DNA of 64,000 bases, taken from positions 372,001 through 436,000 of the forward strand of contig NZ_VLTJ01000029.1 in NCBI RefSeq assembly GCF_007558815.1, in the 5' to 3' direction. Below, in pieces: positions 18,377 to 26,927 of the stretch. The notes under the pieces are model-generated. The model worked only from the letters and a program-made list of their open reading frames with translations. It did no database searches and had not been told where the DNA came from. The stretch's first letter is position 1. The number at the start of each line of letters is the position of its first letter. Origin of the DNA: Verticiella sediminum. GTDB lineage: Bacteria > Pseudomonadota > Gammaproteobacteria > Burkholderiales > Burkholderiaceae_B. A program made the translations under genes and the position numbers.

Positions 18377-19306
18377 TCACACGGCCGCGGCGCCGAAGCG
18401 GCGAAACTCGTCCTGCAGGAACTCCACGCACACGCGCACCTTGGCCGAAGTCGCCAGCCGCGAAGGGTAGACCGCCCAAATGTTCGCTTCCTGCCGCCAT
18501 GCCGGCAGCAGCGCGACCAGCCGCCCGTCGCGCAGCAGCGGCGCAACATCCCAGCGCGAACGCAGGATGATGCCGCGCCCGGCGGCGCCCCATTGCACGG
18601 CGATCTCGCCGTTGTTGGTGGACAGCGGCCCGGTCACCTTCACCGTGCGCTCCTCCGTCGCGGCGCGCAGACGCCACACGCCGAAGGGGTGGTCGCGCTC
18701 CTTGATGACCAGGCAATCGTGGTTGGCGAGATCGTCCAGGCTGCGCGGCGTGCCGCGCCGGGCCAGGTAGGCGGGTGCTGCGCACAGCAGGCGATGGTTG
18801 TCGGCGAGCCGGCGCGCGATCAAGTGCGGCGCGATCTCGTCGCCCACGCGGACATCGAGGTCGAAGCCTTCGCTTGCCACATCGACCAGCCGGTCGAACA
18901 CTTCGAGGCGCACCTGCAGGCCGGGGTGGCGCTCGGCCAGGCGTGCCACCATGGGCCCGACGATGTTGCGGCCGAACCCGAAGCTGCTGCTCACCCGGAG
19001 CAGGCCGCGCGGCGAACTGCGCGTCAGCGCCACCTCCTGCATCAATTGGTCGACGTCGTCGAGCACCCGCTGCGCCCAGTGGAACACGCGTTCGCCGTCC
19101 TCGGTCACGCTCACGCGGCGCGTGGTCCTGTGCAGCAGCTTCACGCCCAGTACGGTCTCCAACACGCGGATGCGCTTGCTGACGTAGCCCGTCGAGGCCC
19201 GCAGTTCTTCGGCCGCCGCGGCGAAGCTTGCCTGGCGCGCAACGGTGAGGAACACCCGCAGGTCTTCATTGGCAGGAATATTATGCACGATATGGACACA
19301 ATCCAT
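18377..19306 (-). CDS. LysR-family regulator, DmlR-like
   Basis: A 309-residue LysR-type regulator. The helix-turn-helix spans about residues 14-75 (NEDLRVFLTVARQASFAAAAEEL, then YVSKRIRVLETVLGVKLLHRTTRRVSVTEDGE), and a periplasmic-binding-like effector domain follows. The sequence style is that of the CrgA/DmlR branch. It diverges from a tartrate/D-malate dehydrogenase across a 78-bp gap, the same arrangement as E. coli dmlR-dmlA, so it probably activates that gene in response to D-malate or tartrate. A palindrome at 19329-19342 in the gap is a likely site. Confidence 0.9.
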   Translation of the reverse strand: MDCVHIVHNIPANEDLRVFLTVARQASFAAAAEELRASTGYVSKRIRVLETVLGVKLLHRTTRRVSVTEDGERVFHWAQRVLDDVDQLMQEVALTRSSPRGLLRVSSSFGFGRNIVGPMVARLAERHPGLQVRLEVFDRLVDVASEGFDLDVRVGDEIAPHLIARRLADNHRLLCAAPAYLARRGTPRSLDDLANHDCLVIKERDHPFGVWRLRAATEERTVKVTGPLSTNNGEIAVQWGAAGRGIILRSRWDVAPLLRDGRLVALLPAWRQEANIWAVYPSRLATSAKVRVCVEFLQDEFRRFGAAAV

Positions 19307-19328
19307 TCACGATGGCGTCATTGTACGT

Positions 19329-19342
19329 ATCGTATGCACGAT
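19329..19342. promoter_or_regulatory. Candidate LysR site between dmlR-like gene and dehydrogenase
   Basis: ATCGT-ATGC-ACGAT is a perfect 5-bp inverted repeat. The word ATGCACGAT inside it (19334-19342) is repeated at 19283-19291, within the first codons of the LysR gene. Two spaced copies are typical of LysR binding regions. Confidence 0.5.
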
Positions 19343-19384
19343 GCAGAATTCCTCCCATCGTCAACATCGCCGGATCCCAACACC

Positions 19385-20473
19385 ATGTCCACGCAGCGCA
19401 GGTTTCGCATCGCCGCCATCCCCGGAGACGGCATCGGCAAGGAAGTCATGCCCGAGGGCCTGCGCGTGCTGCAGGCCGCTGCGCAGCGCTTCGGCATCGG
19501 CCTGGACGTCGTGCACATGGATTGGGCCCACTGCGACTACTACCTGCAGCACGGCAAGATGATGCCGGACGACTGGAAGGCCCGGCTCGCGGACGTGGAC
19601 GCCATTCTCTTCGGCGCCGTGGGCTGGCCCGCCGCCGTCCCCGACCACGTCTCGCTCTGGGGTTCGCTGCTCAAGTTCCGCCGCGAGTTCGACCAGTACG
19701 TCAACCTGCGCCCGGTGCGTCTTTTCGAAGGCGTGCCCTGCCCGCTGGCCGGCCGCCGGCCCGGCGACATCGACTATCTCGTCGTGCGCGAGAACACCGA
19801 GGGCGAGTACACCGCGCTCGGCGGCATCATGTTCGAGGGCACCGAGCGCGAGATCGTGATCCAGGAATCCGTCTACTCGCGCGTGGGCGCCGACCGCGTG
19901 CTGCGCTACGCCTACGAACTCGCCAACCAGCGCGAGCGCAAGCGGCTCACCGTCGCCACCAAGTCCAACGGCATCGCCATCAGCATGCCGTGGTGGGACA
20001 AGCGCGCCGACGCCATCGGCGAGGGTTATCCGGAGGTGGCGGTGGACAAGCAGCACATCGACATTCTGTCCGCGCGCTTCGTCCTGCAGCCGGACCGCTT
20101 CGACGTCGTGGTGGCCTCCAATCTGTTCGGCGACATCCTGTCCGACCTGGGCCCGGCCACCACCGGCACCATCGGCCTTGCCCCGTCCGCCAACCTCAAC
20201 CCCGACCGCCGCTTCCCGTCCCTCTTCGAGCCCGTGCACGGGTCGGCGCCCGACATCTACGGCCAGAACATCGCCAACCCGGTCGCCATGATCTGGTCCG
20301 CCGCCTTGATGCTGGACTTCCTGACCGAAGGCCAGGGCGCGGGCCGACAAGCGCACGACGCCATCCTCGCCGCGATCGAAGCGGTGATCGCCGAAGGCCC
20401 GCGCACGCGCGATCTGGGCGGCACCGCGTCGACCAGCGAAATGGGCAAGGCAATCGCAGACCGGATCGTCTGA
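19385..20473 (+). CDS. ttuC: Tartrate dehydrogenase / D-malate dehydrogenase (decarboxylating)
   Basis: A 362-residue NAD- and metal-dependent enzyme of the isocitrate/isopropylmalate dehydrogenase family. The start MSTQRRFRIAAIPGDGIGKEV at 19385 is the usual tartrate-dehydrogenase N-terminus. VVRENTEGEYTALGG near residue 135 and the metal-binding stretch SNLFGDILSDLG near 245 are visible, followed by LFEPVHGSAPDIYGQNIANP. Products would be oxaloglycolate/glycerate from tartrate or pyruvate from D-malate. The gene heads an operon with a Bug receptor and a MetX-fold hydrolase and faces a DmlR-like regulator, consistent with hydroxydicarboxylate use. Confidence 0.92.
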   Translation: MSTQRRFRIAAIPGDGIGKEVMPEGLRVLQAAAQRFGIGLDVVHMDWAHCDYYLQHGKMMPDDWKARLADVDAILFGAVGWPAAVPDHVSLWGSLLKFRREFDQYVNLRPVRLFEGVPCPLAGRRPGDIDYLVVRENTEGEYTALGGIMFEGTEREIVIQESVYSRVGADRVLRYAYELANQRERKRLTVATKSNGIAISMPWWDKRADAIGEGYPEVAVDKQHIDILSARFVLQPDRFDVVVASNLFGDILSDLGPATTGTIGLAPSANLNPDRRFPSLFEPVHGSAPDIYGQNIANPVAMIWSAALMLDFLTEGQGAGRQAHDAILAAIEAVIAEGPRTRDLGGTASTSEMGKAIADRIV

Positions 20474-20541
20474 CCCCCGCCGGAGGAGCCCGGCAACCGG
20501 CCGCCGCAAAGGACGGCCGGACAAACCCGAAGGAGACCATC

Positions 20542-21525
20542 ATGCTCGCCAGAAAGCATCTGGGCGCGCTCGGCCTTGTGCTGGCCGCGTTCTGCGCCAC
20601 CGGCCCGGCCGCTGCCGACCCGGCCTACCCCAGCAAGCCCCTCAAGCTCGTCGTCGGCATCGGCGTAGGCAGCACCACCGACGCCCTGGCCCGGATCGCG
20701 GGACGGCGCTTGTCCGATGCCGTCGGCCAGCCGGTGGTCGTCGAGAACCGGCCGGGTGCGGGCGGGACCATCGGCGCAGGCGCAGTGGCGGCGGCCGCAC
20801 CCGACGGCTACACGATTCTCTTCGCCAGCTCGTCGCTGCCGACCTTCCCGCACTTCTACCCGGACATGAACTTCGACCCGCAGGCGGCCCTGGCCGGTGC
20901 CGGCGCACTCGCCCAGGGCGGAATGGTGCTGCTCACCCGCAACAACGCACCGTGGAACTCGGTGCAGGATCTGGTGGCCTATGCCAAGTCCAAACCGGCG
21001 GATAGCGTCACCTATGCCTCGGCGGGCATCGGCAGCATCGCCTACCTGTATTCCGAACTGTTCGCCCAGACGACCGGCATGCAGTTGCTGCACATCCCCT
21101 ACAAGAGCTCGGCGGCTGCCCTGACCGATCTCATGGCGGGCCAGGTGGATTTCGTGTTCGACGGCCCGACGACCGCGATTACGCAGGTGAAGTCGGGCAA
21201 CACCAAGGCTCTCGCCTACTCGGCGCAAGTGCGCAGCCCCTTCATGCCCGAGGTACCGTCGATGAAGGAGGCCGGCGTGGCAGGCTTCGCCGAGCGGACC
21301 TGGTTCGGATTGATGGTACCGAGGAATACGCCGAGCGAGGTGGTCGAGCGGCTTTCTCAGGCCATTCTCTCGTTCGTGGACGACCCCGGCTACGAGGCCG
21401 AACTCGCCTCCGCCATGCACGAGCCGCTGCGCCAGGATGCGGCGGCGTTCCAGCACATGGTCGACGGGGAGTACGCGCAATGGGGCGACACCATCCGCGC
21501 CATGCGGGCCTCCGCCAGCCGCTGA
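20542..21525 (+). CDS. Bug/TctC-family periplasmic solute receptor
   Basis: A 327-residue Bug receptor with a 25-residue signal peptide ending PAAA. Marks are LKLVVGIGVGSTTDALAR (the ligand loop is GIGVGS rather than the common PFPPGG), VVVENRPGAGGTIGAGA and YKSSAAALTDLMAGQVDF. AAGGAG precedes the ATG. Position directly after the tartrate/D-malate dehydrogenase suggests tartrate, malate or a related hydroxy-diacid as ligand; the altered ligand loop may reflect that. No transporter membrane subunits accompany it. Confidence 0.9.
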   Translation: MLARKHLGALGLVLAAFCATGPAAADPAYPSKPLKLVVGIGVGSTTDALARIAGRRLSDAVGQPVVVENRPGAGGTIGAGAVAAAAPDGYTILFASSSLPTFPHFYPDMNFDPQAALAGAGALAQGGMVLLTRNNAPWNSVQDLVAYAKSKPADSVTYASAGIGSIAYLYSELFAQTTGMQLLHIPYKSSAAALTDLMAGQVDFVFDGPTTAITQVKSGNTKALAYSAQVRSPFMPEVPSMKEAGVAGFAERTWFGLMVPRNTPSEVVERLSQAILSFVDDPGYEAELASAMHEPLRQDAAAFQHMVDGEYAQWGDTIRAMRASASR

Positions 21526-21539
21526 CCGGAGACGCTCGG

Positions 21540-22595
21540 ATGCCCGGCCCCGCCATCGAAGAGGCACACTACGAGATCCCCGGCTTTCGCTTCGAGTCCG
21601 GGGAGCAACTGCCCTCGCTGCGCATCGCGTACACCCGCTACGGCACCCTGAACGCCGCGCGCGACAACCTGCTGCTGGTCATGCCCGGCACGGGCAATGT
21701 CCGGCACAGCGCGGCCGGGCACGTCGGCCCCGGGCTGGCCTACGATCCGTCGCGATACTGCGTCGTGCTCACCGACGGTATCGGCGGTGGCGACTCGTCC
21801 CGGCCGTCCGAAGGCCTGCGCGAACGCTTTCCCCGCTACACCGTGCGCGACATGGCGCGGGCGCATCACCTGCTGGCCCGCGACGGCCTCGGACTGGGCG
21901 CGACGCCCGTGGCCGTCGTCGCCGGCGCGTCGATGGGCGCGTTCCAGGCCCTGGAGTACGCCGTCCACTACCCGGAGCACGCGGCGCAGGCGGTGCTGCT
22001 CGTGCCGGCGTGCCGTGCAGGCACGCTGTTTCGCAACGTCGTGCGCCAGTTGATCGACACGGTGCGCCTGGACCCGGCCTGGCAGGACGGCGCCTACCGC
22101 CAACCGCCCCTGGCGGGGCTGCGGGCCGCCGGCCGACACTACTTCCCCTGGACCGTGAGCGACGATTATCTCGACTCGCTCACGGAGGCGCAGGCCGCAG
22201 CGGCCTGCGCCGGCACGGGCGAATGGTTCGCCCAGTGGGATGCATGGGACCTGCTGCGCCGCTACGAAGCCTCGGCGGCGCACGATGTCGGCCAACCCTT
22301 CGGCGGCGAGACCGCCCGCGCGCTGGCAGGCGTGCGCGCCCGCACCCTGGTGCTCGCCTGCGAACAGGACCGGCTGCTGGGAATGAGCCAGGCGCAATGC
22401 CTGGCGCGCGGCATCCCCCGCGCCGAACTCGCCGTGTTTGCCTCACCCAAGGGCCATCTTGCGTGGCGGCCGGACCCGGGCTCGCCGCAGACCGCGGCGA
22501 TCGCCCGAATCGTGCGGCAATTCCTGGGGCTGTCCGTCGACACCGTCCCGCAAACGATGTACGCCGGGCCGGCTGCGCCGATCGGCGAGGGATGA
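21540..22595 (+). CDS. Alpha/beta hydrolase of the homoserine O-acetyltransferase (MetX) fold
   Basis: A 351-residue alpha/beta hydrolase of the MetX group. The nucleophile elbow is VVAGASMGAFQALEYAVHYP near residue 145; the acid is likely in CEQDRLLG and the histidine in SPKGHLAW near the C-terminus, so the triad looks complete. It starts 12 bp after the Bug receptor stop. It is the third gene of the tartrate/D-malate dehydrogenase operon, so a role as an acyltransferase or esterase on an acylated hydroxy-acid is more likely than methionine synthesis. Assigning metX from the fold alone would be unsafe. Confidence 0.82.
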   Translation: MPGPAIEEAHYEIPGFRFESGEQLPSLRIAYTRYGTLNAARDNLLLVMPGTGNVRHSAAGHVGPGLAYDPSRYCVVLTDGIGGGDSSRPSEGLRERFPRYTVRDMARAHHLLARDGLGLGATPVAVVAGASMGAFQALEYAVHYPEHAAQAVLLVPACRAGTLFRNVVRQLIDTVRLDPAWQDGAYRQPPLAGLRAAGRHYFPWTVSDDYLDSLTEAQAAAACAGTGEWFAQWDAWDLLRRYEASAAHDVGQPFGGETARALAGVRARTLVLACEQDRLLGMSQAQCLARGIPRAELAVFASPKGHLAWRPDPGSPQTAAIARIVRQFLGLSVDTVPQTMYAGPAAPIGEG

Positions 22596-22652
22596 CCACG
22601 GGCCAAGGCGCAGGCCTCGCCCTACCAGGGCCTGGCTGGTTCCCGACACACC

Positions 22653-23333
22653 TTAGGGCTTGATGATGCGGCGCGAAAGGCCCGCGCGATCGATGACCTC
22701 GATCGCGCGGTAGCTCAGGACCAGCAGCCCCTCCGCCTCGAACTGCCTCAGGATCGTGTTCACGCGCTGGCGCGAGGCATCGACCATCACCGCGAGTTCG
22801 GACTGCGAGATCCTTGCCAACAGGCGGCCGTCCTCGTCCGCCTGCACTGCCTTGATGATGCGCCATGCCAGCCGGCTCGGCAGCGGTTCGAAGGCCACGC
22901 TGTTGACGCGCCCGATGAGCCGGCGTACGTCACGGCTGAGCAGCAGCAACAGTGCGCGGTCGAAAGCCGCATCCGATCTGCGAAAGGCGTTGAACTCCTC
23001 TTCGGACAGGACGTCGAGCACGAGGTTCGTCTGTGCCTGGGCCATCTGAGCGCGGGGTTCGCCATCGATCAGCGTGCTGAAACCGAACCAGTCTCCGGCC
23101 TGGTAGATGTTGTGAACGAACTCCTGCCCGTCCTCGCTGAGGTAGTACATCCGCACCGCACCCGACACCACCCGATAGACCTCCCGGCCCGACACACCCT
23201 GCGCATACACCACGCCCCCAGCCGGATAGCGCCTGCGCCGCGTCGCGTCCTCCACCGCCGTGCGCAGCACCGGAGGCAGCATGGCCGAGAAATCCACCCG
23301 ACTGTCGAACGCCTTGACGGCGAGTTCATCCAT
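22653..23333 (-). CDS. Crp/Fnr-family transcriptional regulator
   Basis: A 226-residue Crp/Fnr protein. The cyclic-nucleotide-like beta roll covers about residues 18-130 (YPAGGVVYAQGVSGREVYRVVSGAVRMY) and the winged helix about 150-225 (RISQSELAVMVDASRQRVNTILRQFEAEGLL). It contains no cysteine, so it cannot hold an Fnr-type Fe-S cluster, and the effector is unknown. The start MDELAV at 23333 has GGAG 8 nt upstream. It diverges from the LLM monooxygenase operon across a gap holding the palindrome ATTGTC-N8-GACAAT, its likely target. Confidence 0.9.
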   Translation of the reverse strand: MDELAVKAFDSRVDFSAMLPPVLRTAVEDATRRRRYPAGGVVYAQGVSGREVYRVVSGAVRMYYLSEDGQEFVHNIYQAGDWFGFSTLIDGEPRAQMAQAQTNLVLDVLSEEEFNAFRRSDAAFDRALLLLLSRDVRRLIGRVNSVAFEPLPSRLAWRIIKAVQADEDGRLLARISQSELAVMVDASRQRVNTILRQFEAEGLLVLSYRAIEVIDRAGLSRRIIKP

Positions 23334-23375
23334 AGACAGATCTCCGTATCGTTTTTTCGTCTGCGGACCGCGCCA

Positions 23376-23395
23376 ATTGTCAAACGCTGGACAAT
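23376..23395. promoter_or_regulatory. Candidate Crp/Fnr-type operator
   Basis: ATTGTC (23376-23381) and GACAAT (23390-23395) form a perfect palindrome with an 8-bp spacer. A -10-like TATGCT lies at 23415-23420; a start 7 nt after it would put the palindrome centre at -41.5, the class II activation position. It also sits 43 bp from the regulator's own start, so it could mediate autoregulation. Confidence 0.65.
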
Positions 23396-23467
23396 GTTGG
23401 ATGCGTAGTCTTCCTATGCTACATCCTCGACGCACCGCCGCTGGCGATGCGCATTGAGGAGATCGCC

Positions 23468-23560
23468 ATGTACCAAAATTCCCCGGCTCCCGCCACCGGG
23501 CTGCGGCAATCCGCTCCCACCCCGCCTCGCCTTCGGTACCCGGGCGAGCGCCGACGCTAA
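23468..23560 (+). CDS. Small upstream reading frame, 30 codons
   Basis: A short frame beginning MYQNSPAPATG and ending YPGERRR before TAA. It has the strongest ribosome site of the region, GAGGAG with 6 nt to the ATG, while the monooxygenase gene 122 bp downstream has none. It is Pro- and Arg-rich and matches no leader peptide I recognise. Two hairpins lie between it and the next gene. It may be a translated leader that controls the operon, or a chance frame with a fortunate ribosome site. Confidence 0.5.
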   Translation: MYQNSPAPATGLRQSAPTPPRLRYPGERRR

Positions 23561-23570
23561 CGCTCGCACC

Positions 23571-23645
23571 TCTGCCTGGCGCCGGCACGGCGCACAGGTC
23601 CAGCCATCCCTTCAGTTGCTTCTTCTGTTCTCCCGTCAGGGATGG
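23571..23645 (+). promoter_or_regulatory. Two hairpins between the small frame and the LLM monooxygenase gene
   Basis: The first is CCTG-GCGCCG, loop GCA, CGGCGC-A-CAGG (about 23574-23598), 10 bp with one bulged A. The second is CCATCCCT (23604-23611) with AGGGATGG (23638-23645), a perfect 8-bp pair. They could form a leader-peptide-controlled switch; no T-tract is present. Confidence 0.4.
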
Positions 23646-23681
23646 ACAGCAGGCCAACGCAACCCGCGAAAACGTACAACG

Positions 23682-25046
23682 ATGAAACGCATTCATCTCA
23701 ATGGCTTCAAGATCGCCGGCGTGGGCCACACGGCGATCGGCCTCTGGCGCCATCCCGACAACCAGGCATGGCGATACAAGACGCTGGAGTACTGGATCGA
23801 AACGGCCAAGACGCTGGAAGCCGGCAAGTTCGACAGTCTGTTCATGGCCGACTTCTCCGGTATCGCAGATGTATACGGCGGCAACGCAGACGCAGCGTTC
23901 CGTGAGGCCATCCATCTGCCGCTGAACGATCCGATGCTCGCGATCTCGGCAATGGCGGCGGCCACTTCGCACCTGGGTTTCGGCCTGACGGTTGCGACGA
24001 CCTACGAGCAGCCCTACAGCTTCGCGCGCAGGATGACTACGCTGGACCACCTCACGAACGGCCGCATCGGCTGGAACATCGTGACCTCCGCCGTCGGCAG
24101 CGCGGCGCGCAATCTCGGCTACGACCACCAGGTGCCCCACGACGAGCGCTACGCCATGGCCGACGAGTTCATGGACGTCGTCTACAAGCTTTGGGAAGGC
24201 AGTTGGCAAGATGACGCAGTGGTGATGGACCGGGAACGCAACGTATTCATCGAACCGCGCAAGGTGCATGCGCTACAGCACGAGGGCAAGTACTACCGGG
24301 TGCTCGACGCGTTCATGTGCGAGCCGTCACCGCAGCGTACGCCGGCACTGTTCCAGGCCGGAGCCTCCGACAAGGGCAAAGCCTTCGCCGCGCGCCATGC
24401 GGAGGCGGTATTCCTCGTGAACCCGAACGTCCCGGGCCTGCGCCGGACAGTGGACGAGATACGCCAGCTCACGGCCCAGGCAGGCCGGGACCCTCGCGCC
24501 GTGAAGATCATGGCGGGCATCTCGGTAATCGTCGCACCTACCGATAAGGAAGCACAAGAGAAGGCGGCGGACCAGATGCGATTCATCAGCCTGACGGGCA
24601 CGCTCGCACGTCAGGCCTCGCTGATGCAGCTCGACTTCTCGAAGATGGACCTGGACCGCCCGCTGGAATACATCGAGACCGACGGCATCCGCTCCGCGAT
24701 GGAGCGTTTCACACGCAACGATCCGGAACGCACGTGGACGCCCCGGCAGGTGGCGGAGACGATGTCGCGATCAGCCGGCGGCATCACGATCATCGGCTCG
24801 CCCGCCACCGTCGCGGACCAGATGGAAGAACTGCTCGAGCGTGCGGATCTGGACGGCTTCAACATCAACGACCACATGCCGCTGCGGACCCTGCCGGATT
24901 TCGTGGAACTGGTCGTGCCGGAACTGCAGCAGCGCGGCAGAGTCTGGCGTGCCTACGAAGGCAGCACCCTGCGCGAAAGCATTACCGGGCAGCCGGGCCC
25001 ACGGCTCGACGCCCGCCACTACGGCGCGGGCTTTCGCAAGCCATGA
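23682..25046 (+). CDS. LLM-class FMN-dependent monooxygenase (NtaA/SnaA/DszA type)
   Basis: A 454-residue bacterial luciferase-like monooxygenase of the NtaA/SnaA/DszA group, which uses reduced FMN from a separate reductase and O2 for C-N or C-S cleavage, N-oxidation or Baeyer-Villiger oxidation. MKRIHLNGF then WRHPDNQAWRYKTLEYWIETAKTLE is the typical N-terminus; LTVATTYEQPYSFARRMTTLDHLTNGRIGWNIVTS and FQAGASDKGKAFAARHAEAVF are core motifs. A flavin reductase gene sits at 29358 in the same run, a suitable partner. It overlaps the next gene by ATGA. Substrate unknown. Confidence 0.9.
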   Translation: MKRIHLNGFKIAGVGHTAIGLWRHPDNQAWRYKTLEYWIETAKTLEAGKFDSLFMADFSGIADVYGGNADAAFREAIHLPLNDPMLAISAMAAATSHLGFGLTVATTYEQPYSFARRMTTLDHLTNGRIGWNIVTSAVGSAARNLGYDHQVPHDERYAMADEFMDVVYKLWEGSWQDDAVVMDRERNVFIEPRKVHALQHEGKYYRVLDAFMCEPSPQRTPALFQAGASDKGKAFAARHAEAVFLVNPNVPGLRRTVDEIRQLTAQAGRDPRAVKIMAGISVIVAPTDKEAQEKAADQMRFISLTGTLARQASLMQLDFSKMDLDRPLEYIETDGIRSAMERFTRNDPERTWTPRQVAETMSRSAGGITIIGSPATVADQMEELLERADLDGFNINDHMPLRTLPDFVELVVPELQQRGRVWRAYEGSTLRESITGQPGPRLDARHYGAGFRKP

Positions 25047-25909
25047 ACCTGCCGACCTGCCCCCCTGCTGCGCCCACGCAGCCGCCGTCCTGGCCGTGCG
25101 CCGGCGATGGCTGGGACGCCCATGCACACGTGTTCGGGCCGGTGTCCGCCTTTCCCTACGGTTCGGCCCGGCGCTACACGCCTCCCGAACAGACAGTGGA
25201 GGACTATCTGGCCAACCTCGACAGGCTCGGACTGCGTCATGGCGTTCTGGTCCAGCCCAGCGTCTACGGCGACGACAACGCCGCGCTGGTGGACGCGCTG
25301 CAACGCGCCGACGGCCGGCTGCTGGGGGTCGTCCAGATGAACGCCCTCGCAGTGGACGACCGGCAGATGGCGCAATGGCACGACGCCGGCGTACGCGGCG
25401 TGCGTTTGTGGTGGGACGGCCCCGGACGAGCCGGCGAGCTGGCCGGCATGGCCGCGCGGCTGCGCGGCACGGGTTGGCACCTGGATGTCTATGCATCGGA
25501 CGCCGCAGCGCTCGCCAGCTTCCTGCCGCATGTCGAACGGCTGACACTGCCGGTCATGGTGGAAGCCATGGGCTCGCCGCGCGCGGAAGACACGCACTCC
25601 CCGGAAAGCTTCCAGACGCTTCTGGCGATGCTGCGCGAGGGCAGCCTGTGGGCGAAGCTCTCGCATCCCTACAAGATCGATCCCGGCGGCCTGCCCTACC
25701 CACGCGCAAGGCCCTGGGCGCAAGCCCTCGCCAGGGCGGCCCCCAGCCAACTGGTCTGGGGCTCGGACTGGCCACATCCCATGATCGCCGGCCCGATGCC
25801 TCACGACGGCGCGCTGCTCGACCTGCTGCCCGAGTGGGCCGGTGGCGTCGAAGTGGCCCGCCGGATATTGCAGGATAACCCTGCCCGGTTCTACCTGGGT
25901 GAAATATGA
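25043..25909 (+). CDS. Amidohydrolase-family lactonase (LigI/2-pyrone-4,6-dicarboxylate hydrolase-like)
   Basis: A 288-residue metal or metal-free TIM-barrel hydrolase of the amidohydrolase-2 group. DAHAHVFGPVSAFPYG near residue 25 and WGSDWPHPM near 245 match 2-pyrone-4,6-dicarboxylate lactonase (LigI), which opens a pyrone lactone. The start overlaps the monooxygenase stop by ATGA, so the two are translationally coupled. A Baeyer-Villiger type monooxygenase making a lactone that this enzyme opens would be a sensible pair, but that is inference. Confidence 0.85.
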   Translation: MNLPTCPPAAPTQPPSWPCAGDGWDAHAHVFGPVSAFPYGSARRYTPPEQTVEDYLANLDRLGLRHGVLVQPSVYGDDNAALVDALQRADGRLLGVVQMNALAVDDRQMAQWHDAGVRGVRLWWDGPGRAGELAGMAARLRGTGWHLDVYASDAAALASFLPHVERLTLPVMVEAMGSPRAEDTHSPESFQTLLAMLREGSLWAKLSHPYKIDPGGLPYPRARPWAQALARAAPSQLVWGSDWPHPMIAGPMPHDGALLDLLPEWAGGVEVARRILQDNPARFYLGEI

Positions 25910-25919
25910 GAGAAAAAGC

Positions 25920-26918
25920 ATGGCTCGACCCATTGTTGTTGTTTCCTCCCCCATGCACGAGGTGGGGATCGAATTGCTGCGGCAGACCTGCGAAGTGCGC
26001 GAGGTCCACTACGGCGTCGCGACCGACCCGCAGATGCTGGACGCGCTGCGCGATGCCGACGCGGTCATCACGCGCTCGCTGGTCGTGACCCCGGAAATAC
26101 TGGCACAGTGCCCGCGCCTGCGCATCGTGGCCAAGCACGGCGCGGGCGTGGATACCATCGACGTGGCCGCAGCAACGGAACTGGGCATCGTGGTGGCCAA
26201 CAGCGGCGACGCCAACGCGCTGGGCGTTGCCGAGCATGCCGTCGTCCTGATGCTGGCCACGCTGCGGCACGTGCCCGACATTCACGAGATCGTGAAGACC
26301 GGCGGGGGTTTCGCCGAACGCGAAAGGAGGGTATTCGGCGATCTGTGGGAATCCACGGTGGGCCTCGTCGGCTTCGGCAATATCGGGCGCGCCACGGGCC
26401 GGATGTGTCAGGGCGGCTTTCGATCGACGCTCATCGCCTTCGACCCCACCGTGGACGCCGCCACCATGGCGGCAGCGGGCGCGCAGAAGATGCCCGATCT
26501 CGATACGCTGCTCCAGCGCGCCGACATCGTGTCGCTGCACCTGCCGCTCACGGACGGCACGCGGCACCTGATCGGTGCGCGCGAGCTCGATCTCATGCAA
26601 CGCGACGCCATCATCGTCAACACCTCGCGCGGCGGAATCATTGACGAAGCGGCGCTGTGCGATGCCCTGCGCACCGGACGCATCGCCGGCGCGGGCATCG
26701 ACGTCTTCGAGCAGGAACCGCCACCGCGCGACAACCCGCTGTTCGCGCTGAAGAACGTAGTGCTCTCGCCCCACATCGGCGGCGCCACCCTGGCCGCGCG
26801 GCGGCGCTCGTCCCTGCGTTCGGCGCAGGCGGCCCTGGCCGTACTGGACAACCGCTGGCCCGACTATCCCATCAATCGCGACGCGGTGCGCGGACATACG
26901 CGCGCTCGGCTCGCCTGA
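25920..26918 (+). CDS. D-2-hydroxyacid dehydrogenase (phosphoglycerate dehydrogenase-like)
   Basis: A 332-residue NAD(P)-dependent D-2-hydroxyacid dehydrogenase interconverting a 2-hydroxy acid and a 2-oxo acid. The Rossmann motif is GLVGFGNIGRATG near residue 147; the catalytic Arg is in VNTSRGGIIDEAAL, the Glu in DVFEQEPP and the His in LSPHIGGATLA. It begins 10 bp after the LigI-like gene and precedes an RraA-type aldolase by 9 bp. In this order it would oxidise the hydroxy acid released by lactone opening before aldol cleavage. Confidence 0.9.
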   Translation: MARPIVVVSSPMHEVGIELLRQTCEVREVHYGVATDPQMLDALRDADAVITRSLVVTPEILAQCPRLRIVAKHGAGVDTIDVAAATELGIVVANSGDANALGVAEHAVVLMLATLRHVPDIHEIVKTGGGFAERERRVFGDLWESTVGLVGFGNIGRATGRMCQGGFRSTLIAFDPTVDAATMAAAGAQKMPDLDTLLQRADIVSLHLPLTDGTRHLIGARELDLMQRDAIIVNTSRGGIIDEAALCDALRTGRIAGAGIDVFEQEPPPRDNPLFALKNVVLSPHIGGATLAARRRSSLRSAQAALAVLDNRWPDYPINRDAVRGHTRARLA

Positions 26919-26927
26919 GGACATTCC

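Noticed and set aside
21540-22595. Naming the alpha/beta hydrolase metX
   Set aside because: The fold fits, but the gene sits in a tartrate/D-malate operon and metW is not adjacent; methionine synthesis is not supported.
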